A DNA stretch of 64,000 nt from positions 620,001-684,000 of the forward strand of contig NZ_CP059275.1 in NCBI RefSeq assembly GCF_013694365.1. The letters run 5' to 3'. The position numbers and the translations under genes are program-made. The notes below the pieces were generated by a model. The model searched no databases and had not been told where the DNA came from. It saw only the letters and a program-made list of their open reading frames with translations. Position 1 is the stretch's first letter. Every line of letters starts with the position of its first letter. Shown in pieces: positions 22,531-32,723 of this stretch. The DNA is from Limosilactobacillus reuteri. Lineage in GTDB: Bacteria > Bacillota > Bacilli > Lactobacillales > Lactobacillaceae.

Positions 22531-22604
22531 GCCATCTTAGCTCAGCTAGGTAGAGCACATCCATGGTAAGGATGAGGTCGGCGGTTCGAACCCGCTAGAT
22601 GGCT
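22531..22604 (+). tRNA. tRNA-Thr (GGT)
   Basis: The 74-base cloverleaf has a perfect 7-bp acceptor stem (GCCATCT/AGATGGC, discriminator T). The anticodon stem CATCC/GGATG encloses loop ATGGTAA with anticodon GGT, and the T arm contains GGTTCGAACC. No CCA is encoded. It abuts the genes on both sides with no spacer, which is not natural. Confidence 0.95.
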
Positions 22605-23966
22605 ATGTTAAAAACGAAACTGAAGCAGGAGAAAACAAATAGAGATGTTTTATTAGAAGAAAAAAATGCATTTGCAACTGCTGCCCGGATTAAGTACTAC
22701 GATATTGTATTAGATCATGGACGGGGGGCAATGGTTACTGATATTGAAGGAAATGATTATATCGATTTGCTTGCCAGTGCTAGTTCGACTAATACTGGTC
22801 ATGCGCATCCGCGAGTAGTGCAAGCTATTCAAGAACAAGCAGCTAAAATGATTCAGTATACTCCAGCGTACTTTGCTAATTCACAAGCAGCGCGGTTGGC
22901 ACCTCGATTAGCAGAATTAGCGCCGATAAGCGGGCCAGTTGAAATGGTATGGGGTAATTCTGGTTCGGATGCTAATGACGCAATTATTAAATTTGCGCGA
23001 GCATATACTGGACGCCAATATATTATTTCCTTTACGGGGGCCTATCATGGTTCAACTTACGGTTCAATGAGCTTGTCAGGTGTTTCATTAAATATGACGC
23101 GAAAAATGGGCCCAATGCTACCAGGCGTAGTAAAAGTACCATTCCCTAGTCCCTGGGAACGATTAACTAATGAAAGTGACGAAGCGTTTGTTGAGCGGAT
23201 GTTTCATCAATTTATGCTGCCTTTTGAAACTTATTTGCCAGTTGATGAAGTTGCTGCAATTCTTATTGAACCAATTCAAGGTGATGGGGGAATTGTTAAG
23301 ACTCCTCCTGCTTATATGCAAAAGGTATACGAATTTGCTAAAGCTAATGGAATTCTCTTTGCCATTGATGAAGTTAATCAAGGGATGGGACGGACTGGTA
23401 AATGGTGGTCGATCCAGCATTTTGGGATTGAACCAGATTTAATGTCTGTTGGTAAGTCCTTAGCTTCGGGAATGCCGCTTAGTGCAATGATTGGTCGTAA
23501 GGAGATTCTGGAATCATTAGGTGCGCCAGCCAATGTTTACACTACAGCTGGTAACCCAATTACGGCTGCAGCAGCGAACGCGACCTTAGATGTTATTCAA
23601 AATGAGCATCTTTTAGAACGTTCACAACGCCTTGGCAAAAAAGCAGCTGAATTTTTTAAGCTTGAACAGCAAAAATATCCTTTTGTGGGTGATGTTCGAA
23701 TGTATGGACTTGATGGTGGTATTGATATCATTGATCCAGTTACGGGAAAAGGTGATACAGAAGCAACAACCAAGCTAATGTACCGCATCTTTGAATTAGG
23801 AGCAATTATCATTAGTTTACGGGGGAGTATACTTCGTTTCCAACCACCATTAGTTATTACAGAAAAAGAATTAGATCAAGCTTTTGCGATGATTGATCAA
23901 GCATTCGCGGAATTAGCCGCTGGTAAATTAGCAGCTCCCGCAAATGCAGAAGAGTTAGGTTGGTAA
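22605..23966 (+). CDS. Class III PLP-dependent aminotransferase
   Basis: The 453-residue enzyme belongs to the ornithine/GABA aminotransferase fold. LASASSTNTGHAHPRV near the N-terminus, the DEVNQGMGRTG motif near 250 (Asp for the PLP ring) and the Schiff-base Lys in SVGKSLASG near 284 are clear. I place the start at ATG 22605: the open frame continues upstream only into the tRNA, and the last 38 bases of the permease gene (25402-25439) repeat this gene's first 38. Natively the permease comes first and overlaps it, suggesting uptake and transamination of one amino compound. Confidence 0.9.
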   Translation: MLKTKLKQEKTNRDVLLEEKNAFATAARIKYYDIVLDHGRGAMVTDIEGNDYIDLLASASSTNTGHAHPRVVQAIQEQAAKMIQYTPAYFANSQAARLAPRLAELAPISGPVEMVWGNSGSDANDAIIKFARAYTGRQYIISFTGAYHGSTYGSMSLSGVSLNMTRKMGPMLPGVVKVPFPSPWERLTNESDEAFVERMFHQFMLPFETYLPVDEVAAILIEPIQGDGGIVKTPPAYMQKVYEFAKANGILFAIDEVNQGMGRTGKWWSIQHFGIEPDLMSVGKSLASGMPLSAMIGRKEILESLGAPANVYTTAGNPITAAAANATLDVIQNEHLLERSQRLGKKAAEFFKLEQQKYPFVGDVRMYGLDGGIDIIDPVTGKGDTEATTKLMYRIFELGAIIISLRGSILRFQPPLVITEKELDQAFAMIDQAFAELAAGKLAAPANAEELGW

Positions 23967-25439
23967 ATGAGTTTTTGGAAAACAATTACACGTAAAGAAG
24001 ACCCGCGTGTTTATGATAATAAAGACGGTCATTTAGTTCGATCTTTGAAGGTGCGGGACTTTTTAGCTTTAGGTGTTGGAACGATTGTGTCCACTTCCAT
24101 TTTCACTCTTCCTGGTGAAGTGGCCGCAATGCATACTGGACCTTCAGTAGTTATCTCTTTTTTAATTGCTGCGATCGTGGCCGGGTTAGTTGCCTTCGCC
24201 TATGCAGAAATGGCTGCTGCAATGCCGTTTGCTGGTTCAGCCTATTCATGGATTAACGTCGTGTTTGGAGAATTTTTTGGTTGGGTCGCTGGTTGGGCAC
24301 TATTAGCTGAATACTTTATTGCTTTGGCCTTTGTTGGATCTGGTCTCTCTGCTAACTTCCGGGCATTATTTGTTCCGCTTGGCTGGAAGCTGCCTGCTTC
24401 ATTATCAAATGCTTTTGGTACAGAAGGCGGAGTTGTTGATATTGTTTCAGTTGTTGTAATTATTTTAGTAGCCCTCTTAATTTCACGCGGGGTATCACAA
24501 GCTGCTCGTGTTGAAAATCTTCTTGTTATTCTTAAAGTTTTTGCAATTTTACTTTTTATTGTTGTTGGTTTAACCGCTATAAAAGCAAGCAATTTTATGC
24601 CATTTATTCCACAATACCATGAAACAGCTAATGGTGCATTTGGTGGTTGGCAAGGTATATATGCCGGGGTATCGATGATTTTCCTTTCCTATATCGGATT
24701 TGACTCAATTGCTGCTAATTCAGCGGAAGCAATCAATCCACAAAAAACGATGCCACGTGGAATCCTTGGTTCCTTAGTAATCGCGGTTGTTCTTTTTATA
24801 GCAGTTAGTCTTGTACTGATTGGGGTATTACCATATCAACAATACGCTAACAGTGCTGAACCAGTTGGGCTTGCATTACGTGCAGCTCATCATAGTGGTG
24901 TAGCAACTGTTGTTCAAACAATTGCTGTTCTAGGAATGTTTACCGCCTTGATTGGAATGAGTATGGCTAGTTCGCGGTTGATTTACTCATTTGGTCGTGA
25001 TGGAATGCTGCCAAAATGGCTTGGAAAACTTGATAAACATAATCGACCAAACCGTGCACTTTGGACACTTACAATTGGTGTTGTTTTGATCGGTGCTTTC
25101 TTCCCATTCGCCTTTCTTTCCCAATTGGTCTCAGCTGGTACGTTGATCGCCTTTATGTTTGTTTCACTTGGTATTTATGCATTACGTCGTCGTGAAGGAA
25201 AAGATATTCCAAATCCTTCATTTAAGATGCCATTCTATCCAGTATTACCAGCTCTTGGTTTTCTTGCTTCATTACTTGTGTTTATGGGATTAGATTACCA
25301 GGCAAAACTTTACGCTGGTATCTGGTTTGTCTTTGGCTTAATTATTTACTTTGCTTATGGAATGCGTCACTCGTCAATGGCAAAGAAAGAAGATGAACAA
25401 AATGTTAAAAACGAAACTGAAGCAGGAGAAAACAAATAG
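23967..25439 (+). CDS. APC-family amino acid permease
   Basis: This 490-residue transporter has about 12 membrane segments and the APC signature GVGTIVSTSIFTLPG near 32-46, plus a later GFDSIAANSAEAINP region near 247. It resembles cationic amino acid/YfnA-like permeases; the substrate is unknown. Its 3' end overlaps the aminotransferase start by 38 bases in the native genome, so the pair is translationally coupled. Confidence 0.9.
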   Translation: MSFWKTITRKEDPRVYDNKDGHLVRSLKVRDFLALGVGTIVSTSIFTLPGEVAAMHTGPSVVISFLIAAIVAGLVAFAYAEMAAAMPFAGSAYSWINVVFGEFFGWVAGWALLAEYFIALAFVGSGLSANFRALFVPLGWKLPASLSNAFGTEGGVVDIVSVVVIILVALLISRGVSQAARVENLLVILKVFAILLFIVVGLTAIKASNFMPFIPQYHETANGAFGGWQGIYAGVSMIFLSYIGFDSIAANSAEAINPQKTMPRGILGSLVIAVVLFIAVSLVLIGVLPYQQYANSAEPVGLALRAAHHSGVATVVQTIAVLGMFTALIGMSMASSRLIYSFGRDGMLPKWLGKLDKHNRPNRALWTLTIGVVLIGAFFPFAFLSQLVSAGTLIAFMFVSLGIYALRRREGKDIPNPSFKMPFYPVLPALGFLASLLVFMGLDYQAKLYAGIWFVFGLIIYFAYGMRHSSMAKKEDEQNVKNETEAGENK

Positions 25440-26081
25440 ATGTTATCACCAGATGAAATTCGTTACTCAATCAAGGTCATGCGGCAAACATTTCCCGAAG
25501 CAGGAACAACTTTGATTGCTGACACAAACTACCACTTTCTTTTGGCTACAATCTTGAGTGCACAGTCAACAGATCAATCTGTCAATGAAGTAACGCCAGC
25601 ACTATTCGCTCGTTTTCCGTTGCCAGCAGATTTAGCAGGGATTGAACCCGCAGAAGTTGAGCCTTATATCAAAAGATTAGGGCTTTATCGAAATAAAGCT
25701 AAATTCTTAGTCAAAACTTCTCAACAAATTGTTACTGACTTTAACGGGGAGGTTCCCCACACCCTCAAAGAATTAATGACCTTATCTGGAGTCGGAAGGA
25801 AAGTTGCTGATGTGGTCCTCGCAGAATGCTTTAATATTCCTGCTTTTCCAGTTGATACCCATGTTAGTCGGGTTGCCCGCCGTCTCAGAATAGTTGAGCC
25901 CAAAGCATCCGTTCTTGCAATTGAAAAGAAATTAATGAAAACTATTCCCCCTGAACACTGGTTAGATGCTCATCATAGTATGATTTTTTGGGGTAGGTAT
26001 GTCTGTACGGCAAGAAATCCTAAATGTCAGACTTGCCCGCTATTATCACTCTGCGTAACAGGACAAAATAATGTAATTTAA
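25440..26081 (+). CDS. nth: Endonuclease III (DNA glycosylase/AP lyase)
   Basis: Nth removes oxidised pyrimidines and cleaves the abasic site. The 213 residues contain the helix-hairpin-helix LSGVGRKVADVV with catalytic Lys near 120, catalytic Asp in PVDTHVSRV near 140, and the [4Fe-4S] ligands in C-x6-C-x2-C-x5-C near 189-205. Confidence 0.96.
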   Translation: MLSPDEIRYSIKVMRQTFPEAGTTLIADTNYHFLLATILSAQSTDQSVNEVTPALFARFPLPADLAGIEPAEVEPYIKRLGLYRNKAKFLVKTSQQIVTDFNGEVPHTLKELMTLSGVGRKVADVVLAECFNIPAFPVDTHVSRVARRLRIVEPKASVLAIEKKLMKTIPPEHWLDAHHSMIFWGRYVCTARNPKCQTCPLLSLCVTGQNNVI

Positions 26082-26360
26082 ATGAGAGAAATAGAAAGAA
26101 CCCAATATATTGGAAATGGCTTTAGTGCTTATGGTGGTGAATTAAAAGTCTTATTAACCTACCAAGATGACAAGATTCAAGATTTACAAGTAATCAAACA
26201 CCACGAATCTGAAATGGGCAAATGGGCTTTAGATGAACTTCCCGGCAAAATTATTGCAGCTAATAGTGCAGACGTTGATGGTATTACTGGAGCCAGTGCA
26301 ACAAGTCGTGCGATTAAAGAAGCAACCAAGGATGCATTGCAACAGGCACAACAAAATTAA
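26082..26360 (+). CDS. FMN-binding domain protein
   Basis: This 92-residue single-domain protein matches the FMN_bind family. DGITGASATSRAIKEA near 66-81 resembles the D-x-(S/T)-G-A-T-type motif used for FMN attachment, here with Ser in GAS. No signal peptide is seen, so it may bind FMN in the cytoplasm. The redox partner is unknown. Confidence 0.8.
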   Translation: MREIERTQYIGNGFSAYGGELKVLLTYQDDKIQDLQVIKHHESEMGKWALDELPGKIIAANSADVDGITGASATSRAIKEATKDALQQAQQN

Positions 26361-27557
26361 ATGACAAAAGAAGTAAAGCGTATAATCTTTGTAGTTCTTT
26401 TTTGTGAGTTTTTGATTTGTCTCGGAATGAGTCTTATCTTCCCAGTTGAACCATTCATTAAAAATGAATACCACTTTACTGCCTTTGACATGGGAGTGAT
26501 GTCTTCCCTATTTGCGTTTGTGCAATTTATTGCTTCACCCATTGTTGGTCGGATTTCAGACAAAGTTGGACGAAAACCAATGTTAGTATGGGGATTGCTA
26601 ATATTTGCGATTGCTGAATTTGTTTTTGCCTTAGCACAGCATTTATGGTTATTTGACTTATCGCGGGCGGTAGATGGATTATCAGCAGCTATGTTTGTGC
26701 CAACATCAATGGCATTAGCGGCAGACATTACTAGTGAAAAAGACCGCGCCAAAGTTATTGGGTGGTTGTCAGCAGCTTTTAGTGGGGGATTAATTTTAGG
26801 ACCAGGTCTTGGTGGGATGTTAGCGCATGTAAACTATAAATTCCCATTTTGGGTTGCTGGTATTCTAGGCTTGATTAGTACGGTTGTTGCTTGGCGCTTT
26901 TTACCTCATGATGAGGATGAACTATTTAAGAGTGAAACTAAAAATCCTGAAAATGAACTATTGACTGGTGGTTGGAATCAGTTGAAACAAATTATGACCC
27001 CAATACTAATCACGCTCTTTGGAATGATCTTTGTAGCTTCATTTGGGTTAGCAGGTTTTGAAAGTATTTATAGTTTGTATGTCAATGAAGTTCATAATTT
27101 TGACTTAAACGCAATTGCGCTTGTTTTAACTCTCAATGGGATTATTTCGCTTATTTTGCAAGTCTTTTTCTTTGATCGGCTAGTTCGCTGGCTGGGAGAA
27201 GTTCGCCTAATGCGATATAGCTTTTTCCTTAGTTTAGTTGGAACGATCATGGTAATTTATGATCACAATCATTGGCATATCATTATTGCAACCTTGTTTG
27301 TTTTTGAAGCATTCGATATGTTACGCCCAACAATTACTACATTATTAACTAAGATGAGCAAGACAAACCAAGGATTATTAAACGGGGTAAATATGTCATT
27401 AACGAGTGTGGGAAATGTTATTGGGCCTCTTATTAGTGGCTATTTATTAGATGTCAATTATCAATACCCATATTGGTTCGTATCGATATTCCTAATTATT
27501 TCCTGGGTAATAACACTTGTTTTAGGACGGGAAAGAAAAGCAGCTGCTAACGATTAA
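26361..27557 (+). CDS. MFS multidrug efflux transporter
   Basis: The 398 residues have about 12 membrane segments. Motif A, GRISDKVGRKPM, sits near 64-75 between helices 2 and 3, and GPGLGGMLAH near 144 is the motif C typical of drug/H+ antiporters. The substrate is unknown. Confidence 0.9.
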   Translation: MTKEVKRIIFVVLFCEFLICLGMSLIFPVEPFIKNEYHFTAFDMGVMSSLFAFVQFIASPIVGRISDKVGRKPMLVWGLLIFAIAEFVFALAQHLWLFDLSRAVDGLSAAMFVPTSMALAADITSEKDRAKVIGWLSAAFSGGLILGPGLGGMLAHVNYKFPFWVAGILGLISTVVAWRFLPHDEDELFKSETKNPENELLTGGWNQLKQIMTPILITLFGMIFVASFGLAGFESIYSLYVNEVHNFDLNAIALVLTLNGIISLILQVFFFDRLVRWLGEVRLMRYSFFLSLVGTIMVIYDHNHWHIIIATLFVFEAFDMLRPTITTLLTKMSKTNQGLLNGVNMSLTSVGNVIGPLISGYLLDVNYQYPYWFVSIFLIISWVITLVLGRERKAAAND

Positions 27558-28490
27558 ATGACACGAAAAGTTGGAGTTATCGGAATGGGTAATGTGGGGT
27601 CAACAGTTGCCCACTATATTGTGGCAATGGGTTTTGCAGATGACCTAGTTCTGATCGACAAAAACGAAGCAAAGGTTAAGGCAGATGCACTTGATTTTGC
27701 AGATGCGATGGCTAATTTGCCTTTCCATACCAATATTACTGTTAATGATTATAGTGCGTTGAAGGATGCGGATGTAATTGTATCCGCGTTAGGAAATATC
27801 AAACTTCAAGATAATCCTAATGCTGATCGTTTTGCGGAACTTCCATTTACCCGCCAAGAAGTAAAAGAGGTTGCACAAAGGATTAAGGAAAGTGGCTTTA
27901 ACGGTAAGATTGTGGCTATTACTAACCCGGTTGATGTTATTACCTCGCTCTACCAAAAAATAACTGGTCTTCCGAAGAACCATGTATTAGGAACAGGGAC
28001 CCTGCTTGACTCTGCACGAATGAAGCGAGCAGTAGCTGAACGGCTTAATTTAGATCCGCGTTCTGTAGATGGTTATAATCTTGGAGAGCATGGTAATTCA
28101 CAATTTACAGCATGGTCCACTGTTCGCGTTCTTGGCCGTCCTTTAACTGAATTAGCAGATAAGCGTGGATTAGACTTAGAAGAGCTTGATAAGGAAGCTA
28201 AGATGGGTGGCTGGACTGTCTTTCAAGGGAAAAAGTATACTAATTATGGGGTTGCAACGGCAGCTGTTAAGCTTGTCAATGCAATTTTATCCGATTCATT
28301 AACTGAATTACCGGTATCGAACTTCCGTGAAGAATACGGAGTCTACTTGTCTTACCCAGCGGTTGTTGGTCGTGATGGAGTTGTAGAGCAAGCACAACTT
28401 GACTTGACAGAAGAAGAACTGCAAAAGCTACAAACATCAGCCGATTTCATTAAGGAAAAATATCAAGAAAGTTTGCAAGCAAAAGATTAA
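27558..28490 (+). CDS. L-2-hydroxyisocaproate dehydrogenase / lactate dehydrogenase family
   Basis: This 310-residue NAD-dependent enzyme reduces 2-keto acids. It has [13 protein letters not shown] at 9-21, catalytic His in LGEHGNSQF near 178, and the loop [15 protein letters not shown] near 92-106. That loop is typical of L-HicDH rather than of true L-LDH (which has GETRLDLV). Branched 2-keto acids are the probable substrates. Confidence 0.87.
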   Translation: MTRKVGVIGMGNVGSTVAHYIVAMGFADDLVLIDKNEAKVKADALDFADAMANLPFHTNITVNDYSALKDADVIVSALGNIKLQDNPNADRFAELPFTRQEVKEVAQRIKESGFNGKIVAITNPVDVITSLYQKITGLPKNHVLGTGTLLDSARMKRAVAERLNLDPRSVDGYNLGEHGNSQFTAWSTVRVLGRPLTELADKRGLDLEELDKEAKMGGWTVFQGKKYTNYGVATAAVKLVNAILSDSLTELPVSNFREEYGVYLSYPAVVGRDGVVEQAQLDLTEEELQKLQTSADFIKEKYQESLQAKD

Positions 28491-29342
28491 ATGAAGAGAA
28501 AGAAAAGAAGAAATATCATTATTTGGTCAGTAGTTGCACTTATCGTTGTTATTGCCGGATACTTTAGTTTTATCCGTCCGCAACAACAAGCAAAACGGAC
28601 TGTTACTGTCGGGATTATGGCTGGTTCAAAACAAGATGATGAAATTTGGAATTCAGTAAGCAAAACCGCTAAAGATAAGTACAATGTTACTTTAAAATTC
28701 AAACGATTCACTGATTACAACCAACCAAACAAGGCTTTGGAAAATGGCGATGTTGACTTAAACGCCTTCCAACACAAGTTATTCTTACAAACTTGGAATA
28801 AAGCCCATAAAACTGATCTTGTTTCTTTAGGCGATACATTTATTACTCCAATCCGGTTATACTCCAAGCAATACAAGAGTGTAAAGGAAATTCCTAATGG
28901 TGGAACGATCGCAGTACCAAATGATGCTTCAAACGAATCACGGGCATTATTCGCATTAAAGAATGCTGGTTTGATTGACCTAAAGAAGGGCACAAAGCTC
29001 GCAACCGTAAGTTCAATTTCTAAGAACCCACGCGATCTTAAGATTAAAGAATTAGCCGCTGATCAAACAGCACGGTCGTTAGATAACGTTGATGCTGCAG
29101 TTGTTAATACTAACTATGCACAAGCTGCTGGTCTTAATTACAAGAGTGCAATTTTCGTTGAACCAGTTAACAAGGATTCAAAACAATGGGTCAACATCAT
29201 TGCTGTTAAAGACAGCGAAAAGAACAACAAGATTTACAAAGATGTTGTACGTGCTTACCAAACCGAAAAAACAAAACGAGAAATTAAGAAACTATACGGA
29301 ACCGCAGAAATTCCTGCTTGGGACCTCAACTTCAATAAATAA
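28491..29342 (+). CDS. metQ: Methionine ABC transporter substrate-binding protein (MetQ/NlpA family)
   Basis: The 283-residue protein captures methionine outside the cell for MetN-MetI. The NlpA fold is evident from VTVGIMAG near 37 and DVDLNAFQHKLFL near 85. Unlike typical MetQ lipoproteins there is no lipobox Cys; instead a Lys/Arg-rich start and an uncleaved-looking membrane helix (about 9-27) would anchor it. It is followed by metN and metI. Confidence 0.9.
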   Translation: MKRKKRRNIIIWSVVALIVVIAGYFSFIRPQQQAKRTVTVGIMAGSKQDDEIWNSVSKTAKDKYNVTLKFKRFTDYNQPNKALENGDVDLNAFQHKLFLQTWNKAHKTDLVSLGDTFITPIRLYSKQYKSVKEIPNGGTIAVPNDASNESRALFALKNAGLIDLKKGTKLATVSSISKNPRDLKIKELAADQTARSLDNVDAAVVNTNYAQAAGLNYKSAIFVEPVNKDSKQWVNIIAVKDSEKNNKIYKDVVRAYQTEKTKREIKKLYGTAEIPAWDLNFNK

Positions 29343-30407
29343 ATGGCGAACCCGATCATTGACTTAGATAACATTAGCGTAACTTTTAAGCAACGAAAAC
29401 AGGTTGTTCACGCCGTTAAGGATGTTACTTTAAAAGTAGAAAAAGGCGATATTTATGGGATTGTTGGTTATTCTGGAGCTGGTAAATCAACATTAGTTCG
29501 AACCATTAACCTCCTCCAACTTCCCTCTGCTGGATCAGTAACAGTTAATGGTACTGTCTTTTTCAAAGACCACCAACAGCAAATTAGCAATAAAGAATTA
29601 CAAGAAAAGCGGCGAAAAATTGGCATGATTTTTCAACACTTCAATTTACTAAATGAAACTTCAGTAATTGAAAATGTTCTTTTCGCTCTTAAACATACTG
29701 ATTTAGACGATGACGCAAAAGAGAAGAAGGCACTTGAACTTTTAGACTTAGTTGGCTTAAAGGATAAAGCTGAATTCTACCCTGTTCAATTATCCGGTGG
29801 TGAACAACAACGAGTTTCCATTGCCCGGGCATTAGCTAACGATCCTGAAATTTTAATCTCTGACGAAGCTACTTCTGCCCTCGATCCCCAAAATACAAAC
29901 CAGATTTTGGATCTTCTTAAACGGCTCAATGATAAATTGGATTTAACGATTGTCCTTATTACCCATGAAATGGACGCTGTTAAACGGGTAGCGAATAAGA
30001 TTGCTGTCATGGAATATGGACAAATCATTGAGCGTGGTACCTTACAGAAAGTGTTCCTCCAACCACAACAAGACTTAACCCGGCAATTTGTGGGAGGATC
30101 CTTAGCCGCAGTCGATACCCTTAAAGCATTTGATCTTGGTCACCTTGATGATGATGAAGAGTTGCTGCAATTAGTCTACGATGCAAATAACGTGACTAAA
30201 TCAATCATTATCGGGTTATATAAGAAGCTGCAAGTTGAAGCAAGTATGCTTTATGGAAACATTGAAGTCTTGGCTGGTTCACCAGTCGGTACCCTGTTTG
30301 TAGTTATCAAGGGCGATGCTGATAAGCGTCAACAAGCTATTGATTTCTTAAAAGAAAATGATGTTACTGTCACAAAGATTGATGATCGGAGGATTTGGAA
30401 TGAATAA
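29343..30407 (+). CDS. metN: Methionine ABC transporter ATP-binding protein
   Basis: This is the 354-residue ATPase with Walker [10 protein letters not shown] near 42-50, signature [15 protein letters not shown] near 148 and Walker [14 protein letters not shown] near 172, followed by a C-terminal NIL regulatory domain (about 270-354) that lets methionine inhibit transport. The stop overlaps the metI start by 8 bases in the native genome: ATGAATAA appears twice in tandem at 30400-30415. Confidence 0.95.
   Translation: MANPIIDLDNISVTFKQRKQVVHAVKDVTLKVEKGDIYGIVGYSGAGKSTLVRTINLLQLPSAGSVTVNGTVFFKDHQQQISNKELQEKRRKIGMIFQHFNLLNETSVIENVLFALKHTDLDDDAKEKKALELLDLVGLKDKAEFYPVQLSGGEQQRVSIARALANDPEILISDEATSALDPQNTNQILDLLKRLNDKLDLTIVLITHEMDAVKRVANKIAVMEYGQIIERGTLQKVFLQPQQDLTRQFVGGSLAAVDTLKAFDLGHLDDDEELLQLVYDANNVTKSIIIGLYKKLQVEASMLYGNIEVLAGSPVGTLFVVIKGDADKRQQAIDFLKENDVTVTKIDDRRIWNE
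30388..30392 (+). promoter_or_regulatory. Ribosome binding site for metI, inside metN
   Basis: GGAGG lies 7 bases before ATGAATAA at 30400. The same 8 bases open metI at 30408, so in the genome metI starts at the position of 30400. Confidence 0.75.
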
Positions 30408-31097
30408 ATGAATAATCTTATACCAAATGTAATTCAACTTGGCTGGGGTGGTGACAATGGTTGGGGTACTTCAATCGTCCAAACTATCTACATGACTTTC
30501 TGGCCTGCTATTTTCGGTGGAATTTTAGGATTAATCTTCGGAGTTGCGCTTGTGGTTACTGAGCCCGGTGGAATTTTAGAAAATCGAATTGTTTTTAGTA
30601 TCGTTGATAAAGTCGTATCTGTTTTCCGGGCAATTCCATTTATCATTTTGTTGGCCTTCATTGCCCCCTTCACCCAATTGATTGTTGGAACACAGATTGG
30701 AACAACCGCCGCATTAGTGCCGCTTTCATTAGGTGTATTTGCTTTCTATGCTCGTCAAGTTCAAGTTGCGCTTGAAAGTGTTGACCACGGTAAAATTGAA
30801 GCTGCCCAAGCTATTGGGGCTACTAACTGGGATATCATTATTGACGTTTACCTCCGCGAAGCTCGTTCTGAACTTGTCCGTGTCTCCACCGTTACACTAA
30901 TCAGTTTAGTTAGCCTTACTGCAATGGCTGGTGCAATTGGTGCTGGTGGTTTAGGTAATACCGCTATTTCATACGGTTACGACCGTTTTAACAACGACGT
31001 AACCCTTGTCGCCACGATTCTTGTTCTTTTATTTGTTTTAATCATTCAAGTAGTTGGCGATATTTTAGCCAAGAAGCTTAACCACCAAGATCGCTAA
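30408..31097 (+). CDS. metI: Methionine ABC transporter permease
   Basis: The 229-residue membrane protein has five or six hydrophobic helices. The coupling loop EAAQAIGATNWDIIIDVYL is near 123-141 (EAA motif). It forms the channel of MetNI. It is one of the few genes whose native neighbour order matches the printed order. Confidence 0.94.
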   Translation: MNNLIPNVIQLGWGGDNGWGTSIVQTIYMTFWPAIFGGILGLIFGVALVVTEPGGILENRIVFSIVDKVVSVFRAIPFIILLAFIAPFTQLIVGTQIGTTAALVPLSLGVFAFYARQVQVALESVDHGKIEAAQAIGATNWDIIIDVYLREARSELVRVSTVTLISLVSLTAMAGAIGAGGLGNTAISYGYDRFNNDVTLVATILVLLFVLIIQVVGDILAKKLNHQDR

Positions 31098-32243
31098 ATG
31101 GAAGTCAGTGAAAAAGTCAAAGTACTGCAGGATTTAATAAAAATCCATTCTGTTAATGGAAATGAAGTTGAAGTAGCACGCTACTTACAAAAACTTTTAG
31201 CAAATCACGGAATCGATTCAAAAGTTGATGAATTTGGTGATCGCCGTGCAAACTTGATTGCGGAAATTGGGACTGGGGAAAGTAAAAAAATCCTTGGGCT
31301 CACTGGACACCAAGACACTGTGGCAGTACCTAATCCAGACCGCTGGCAACATGATCCCTTTGGCGGTGAAATTAGTGGTGATTATATTTTTGGTCGTGGA
31401 GCTGCTGACATGAAGAGCGGTCTGGCTGCCCAGGCTATTGTATTAATCGAATTAAAAGAAGCTGGGCAACTGCCATCAGGAACTGTTAGATTTATTGCTA
31501 CCGCCGGAGAAGAACTTGGTACTCCTGGAGCTTATCGTTTACAAAAGCAAGGAGTTGCCGATGACCTTGACGCATTAGTAGTCGGCGAACCAACCGGTGG
31601 AAATGTTATTTTTGCTCACTCGGGGAGTATGAATTACCGCGTTACCAGTTATGGAAAATCTTGTCATAGTTCTCACCCGCAAAATGGTATTAATGCAATT
31701 GAAGGGCTGTTAAAGTTTATCGAAGAAGAAAAACACCTTTTTGATAACACCAAAGATGATCAATACCTTGGAAAAGTCCAACATAGTATTACAGTTATCG
31801 ATGGTGGATCTCAAGTTAATACCATCCCCGACAGTGCTAGTTTGCAAGGAAATATCCGCCCTACGGCATCATTTAATAATGTTAAAGTCGCAGATCGATT
31901 AAATGATGCGCTTGAATATATTAACCACACAACTCCTTTCCAACTAGAGCTAAAAATTATTCAAGATTTTTATCCAATTGCGACAGAACCTAATAACGAT
32001 TTTGTCCAAATTGCCCTCAATGCTGCCCAGCGAAACTATCCAAATGACATCAAGCTTGATATTATCAATGGTGCAACTGACGCAAGTGTATTTACATTAA
32101 ATCGTCCCGACCTTCCAGTTGTAATTTTAGGATGTGACGATTGGAACGTTGCTCATCAAACTGATGAATATACAACTATTTCGAGTTACGTTGCTACAAT
32201 TAAAGCTTATAAACAAATTATTCGTGACTTTTTTAAAGAGTAG
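31098..32243 (+). CDS. M20 family metallopeptidase (ArgE/DapE-like deacylase)
   Basis: The 381 residues show the di-zinc M20 pattern: LTGHQDTV near 72, GRGAADMKSG near 97 and TAGEELGTPG near 135 with the catalytic Glu. Relatives hydrolyse acylated amino acids or dipeptides. Its place after metQNI, also seen in other lactobacilli, suggests release of methionine or another amino acid from a conjugate; this is inferred. Confidence 0.9.
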   Translation: MEVSEKVKVLQDLIKIHSVNGNEVEVARYLQKLLANHGIDSKVDEFGDRRANLIAEIGTGESKKILGLTGHQDTVAVPNPDRWQHDPFGGEISGDYIFGRGAADMKSGLAAQAIVLIELKEAGQLPSGTVRFIATAGEELGTPGAYRLQKQGVADDLDALVVGEPTGGNVIFAHSGSMNYRVTSYGKSCHSSHPQNGINAIEGLLKFIEEEKHLFDNTKDDQYLGKVQHSITVIDGGSQVNTIPDSASLQGNIRPTASFNNVKVADRLNDALEYINHTTPFQLELKIIQDFYPIATEPNNDFVQIALNAAQRNYPNDIKLDIINGATDASVFTLNRPDLPVVILGCDDWNVAHQTDEYTTISSYVATIKAYKQIIRDFFKE

Positions 32244-32363
32244 GTGTTTACCATGATGTCATTATTAAGTAACGTAATCGCTGTTGTAAGTTTTTCCGCA
32301 ATTTTAGTAGCTTCAATTATAAGTTTATTTGTGGGTGGTAAACACCAACACAGATTAAATTAA
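32244..32363 (+). CDS. Small hydrophobic peptide (39 aa), paralogue of 51801-51893
   Basis: A GTG-to-TAA frame encodes 39 residues: a short start, a single membrane helix (SNVIAVVSFSAILVASII) and a His/Lys tail. The first part aligns with the 30-residue peptide at 51801 through M-M-S-x-x-S-N-x-I-A-V-V-S-F. If the ATG four codons in is used, the homologous part starts at MMS. The size and layout resemble type I toxin (TxpA/Hol_Tox-like) peptides, but the antisense RNA that would support this lies in missing intergenic DNA. Confidence 0.55.
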   Translation: MFTMMSLLSNVIAVVSFSAILVASIISLFVGGKHQHRLN

Positions 32364-32723
32364 ATGAAAGGCGAAAATACTTTATATCACAAACGGGCAC
32401 GGGACATTTTAGGAAAACCATTCACCTTCATTGTTTCTCGTTACCTTGGCGTTAGTATTGCTATTGGGATAGTAACTGGTCTGGTGATCGGGGTTTTTCG
32501 CTGGATTATCGACCGGACCCTTACTTTACTGACAATTATTTATCCTTTTATGGGTAAACATCCTTGGCTATTAATTCCATATATATTAGGAACATTTATC
32601 GTTGCATGGTTAATCGGAAAAATCGTTAAGCCTTATGAAACAGATGTTGTTCGTTCTGGCGTTACCCAATTAAAAGCTGTTTTGTTAGGAAAGCATCGTA
32701 TTCATTGGTGGCCAGTATTATAG
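32364..32723 (+). pseudogene. ClC chloride channel, N-terminal fragment
   Basis: The 119 residues include the ClC start with helix B (YLGVSIAIGIVTGLVIGVFRWIIDRTL) and the region before the GSGIP motif, ending WWPVL. The frame stops there. The following GKEGP/GREGP selectivity segment is missing from the window. Fragments at 32724 and 32895 continue the same family in N-to-C order. Confidence 0.8.

Noticed and set aside
23163..23442. Overlapping alternative frames inside the aminotransferase gene
   Set aside because: They have leucine-rich nonsense translations with no motif, antisense to or out of frame with a clear enzyme.
22599..23966. Aminotransferase start at 22599
   Set aside because: Two extra codons lie in the tRNA acceptor stem. 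The 38-base overlap with the permease end fixes the start at 22605.
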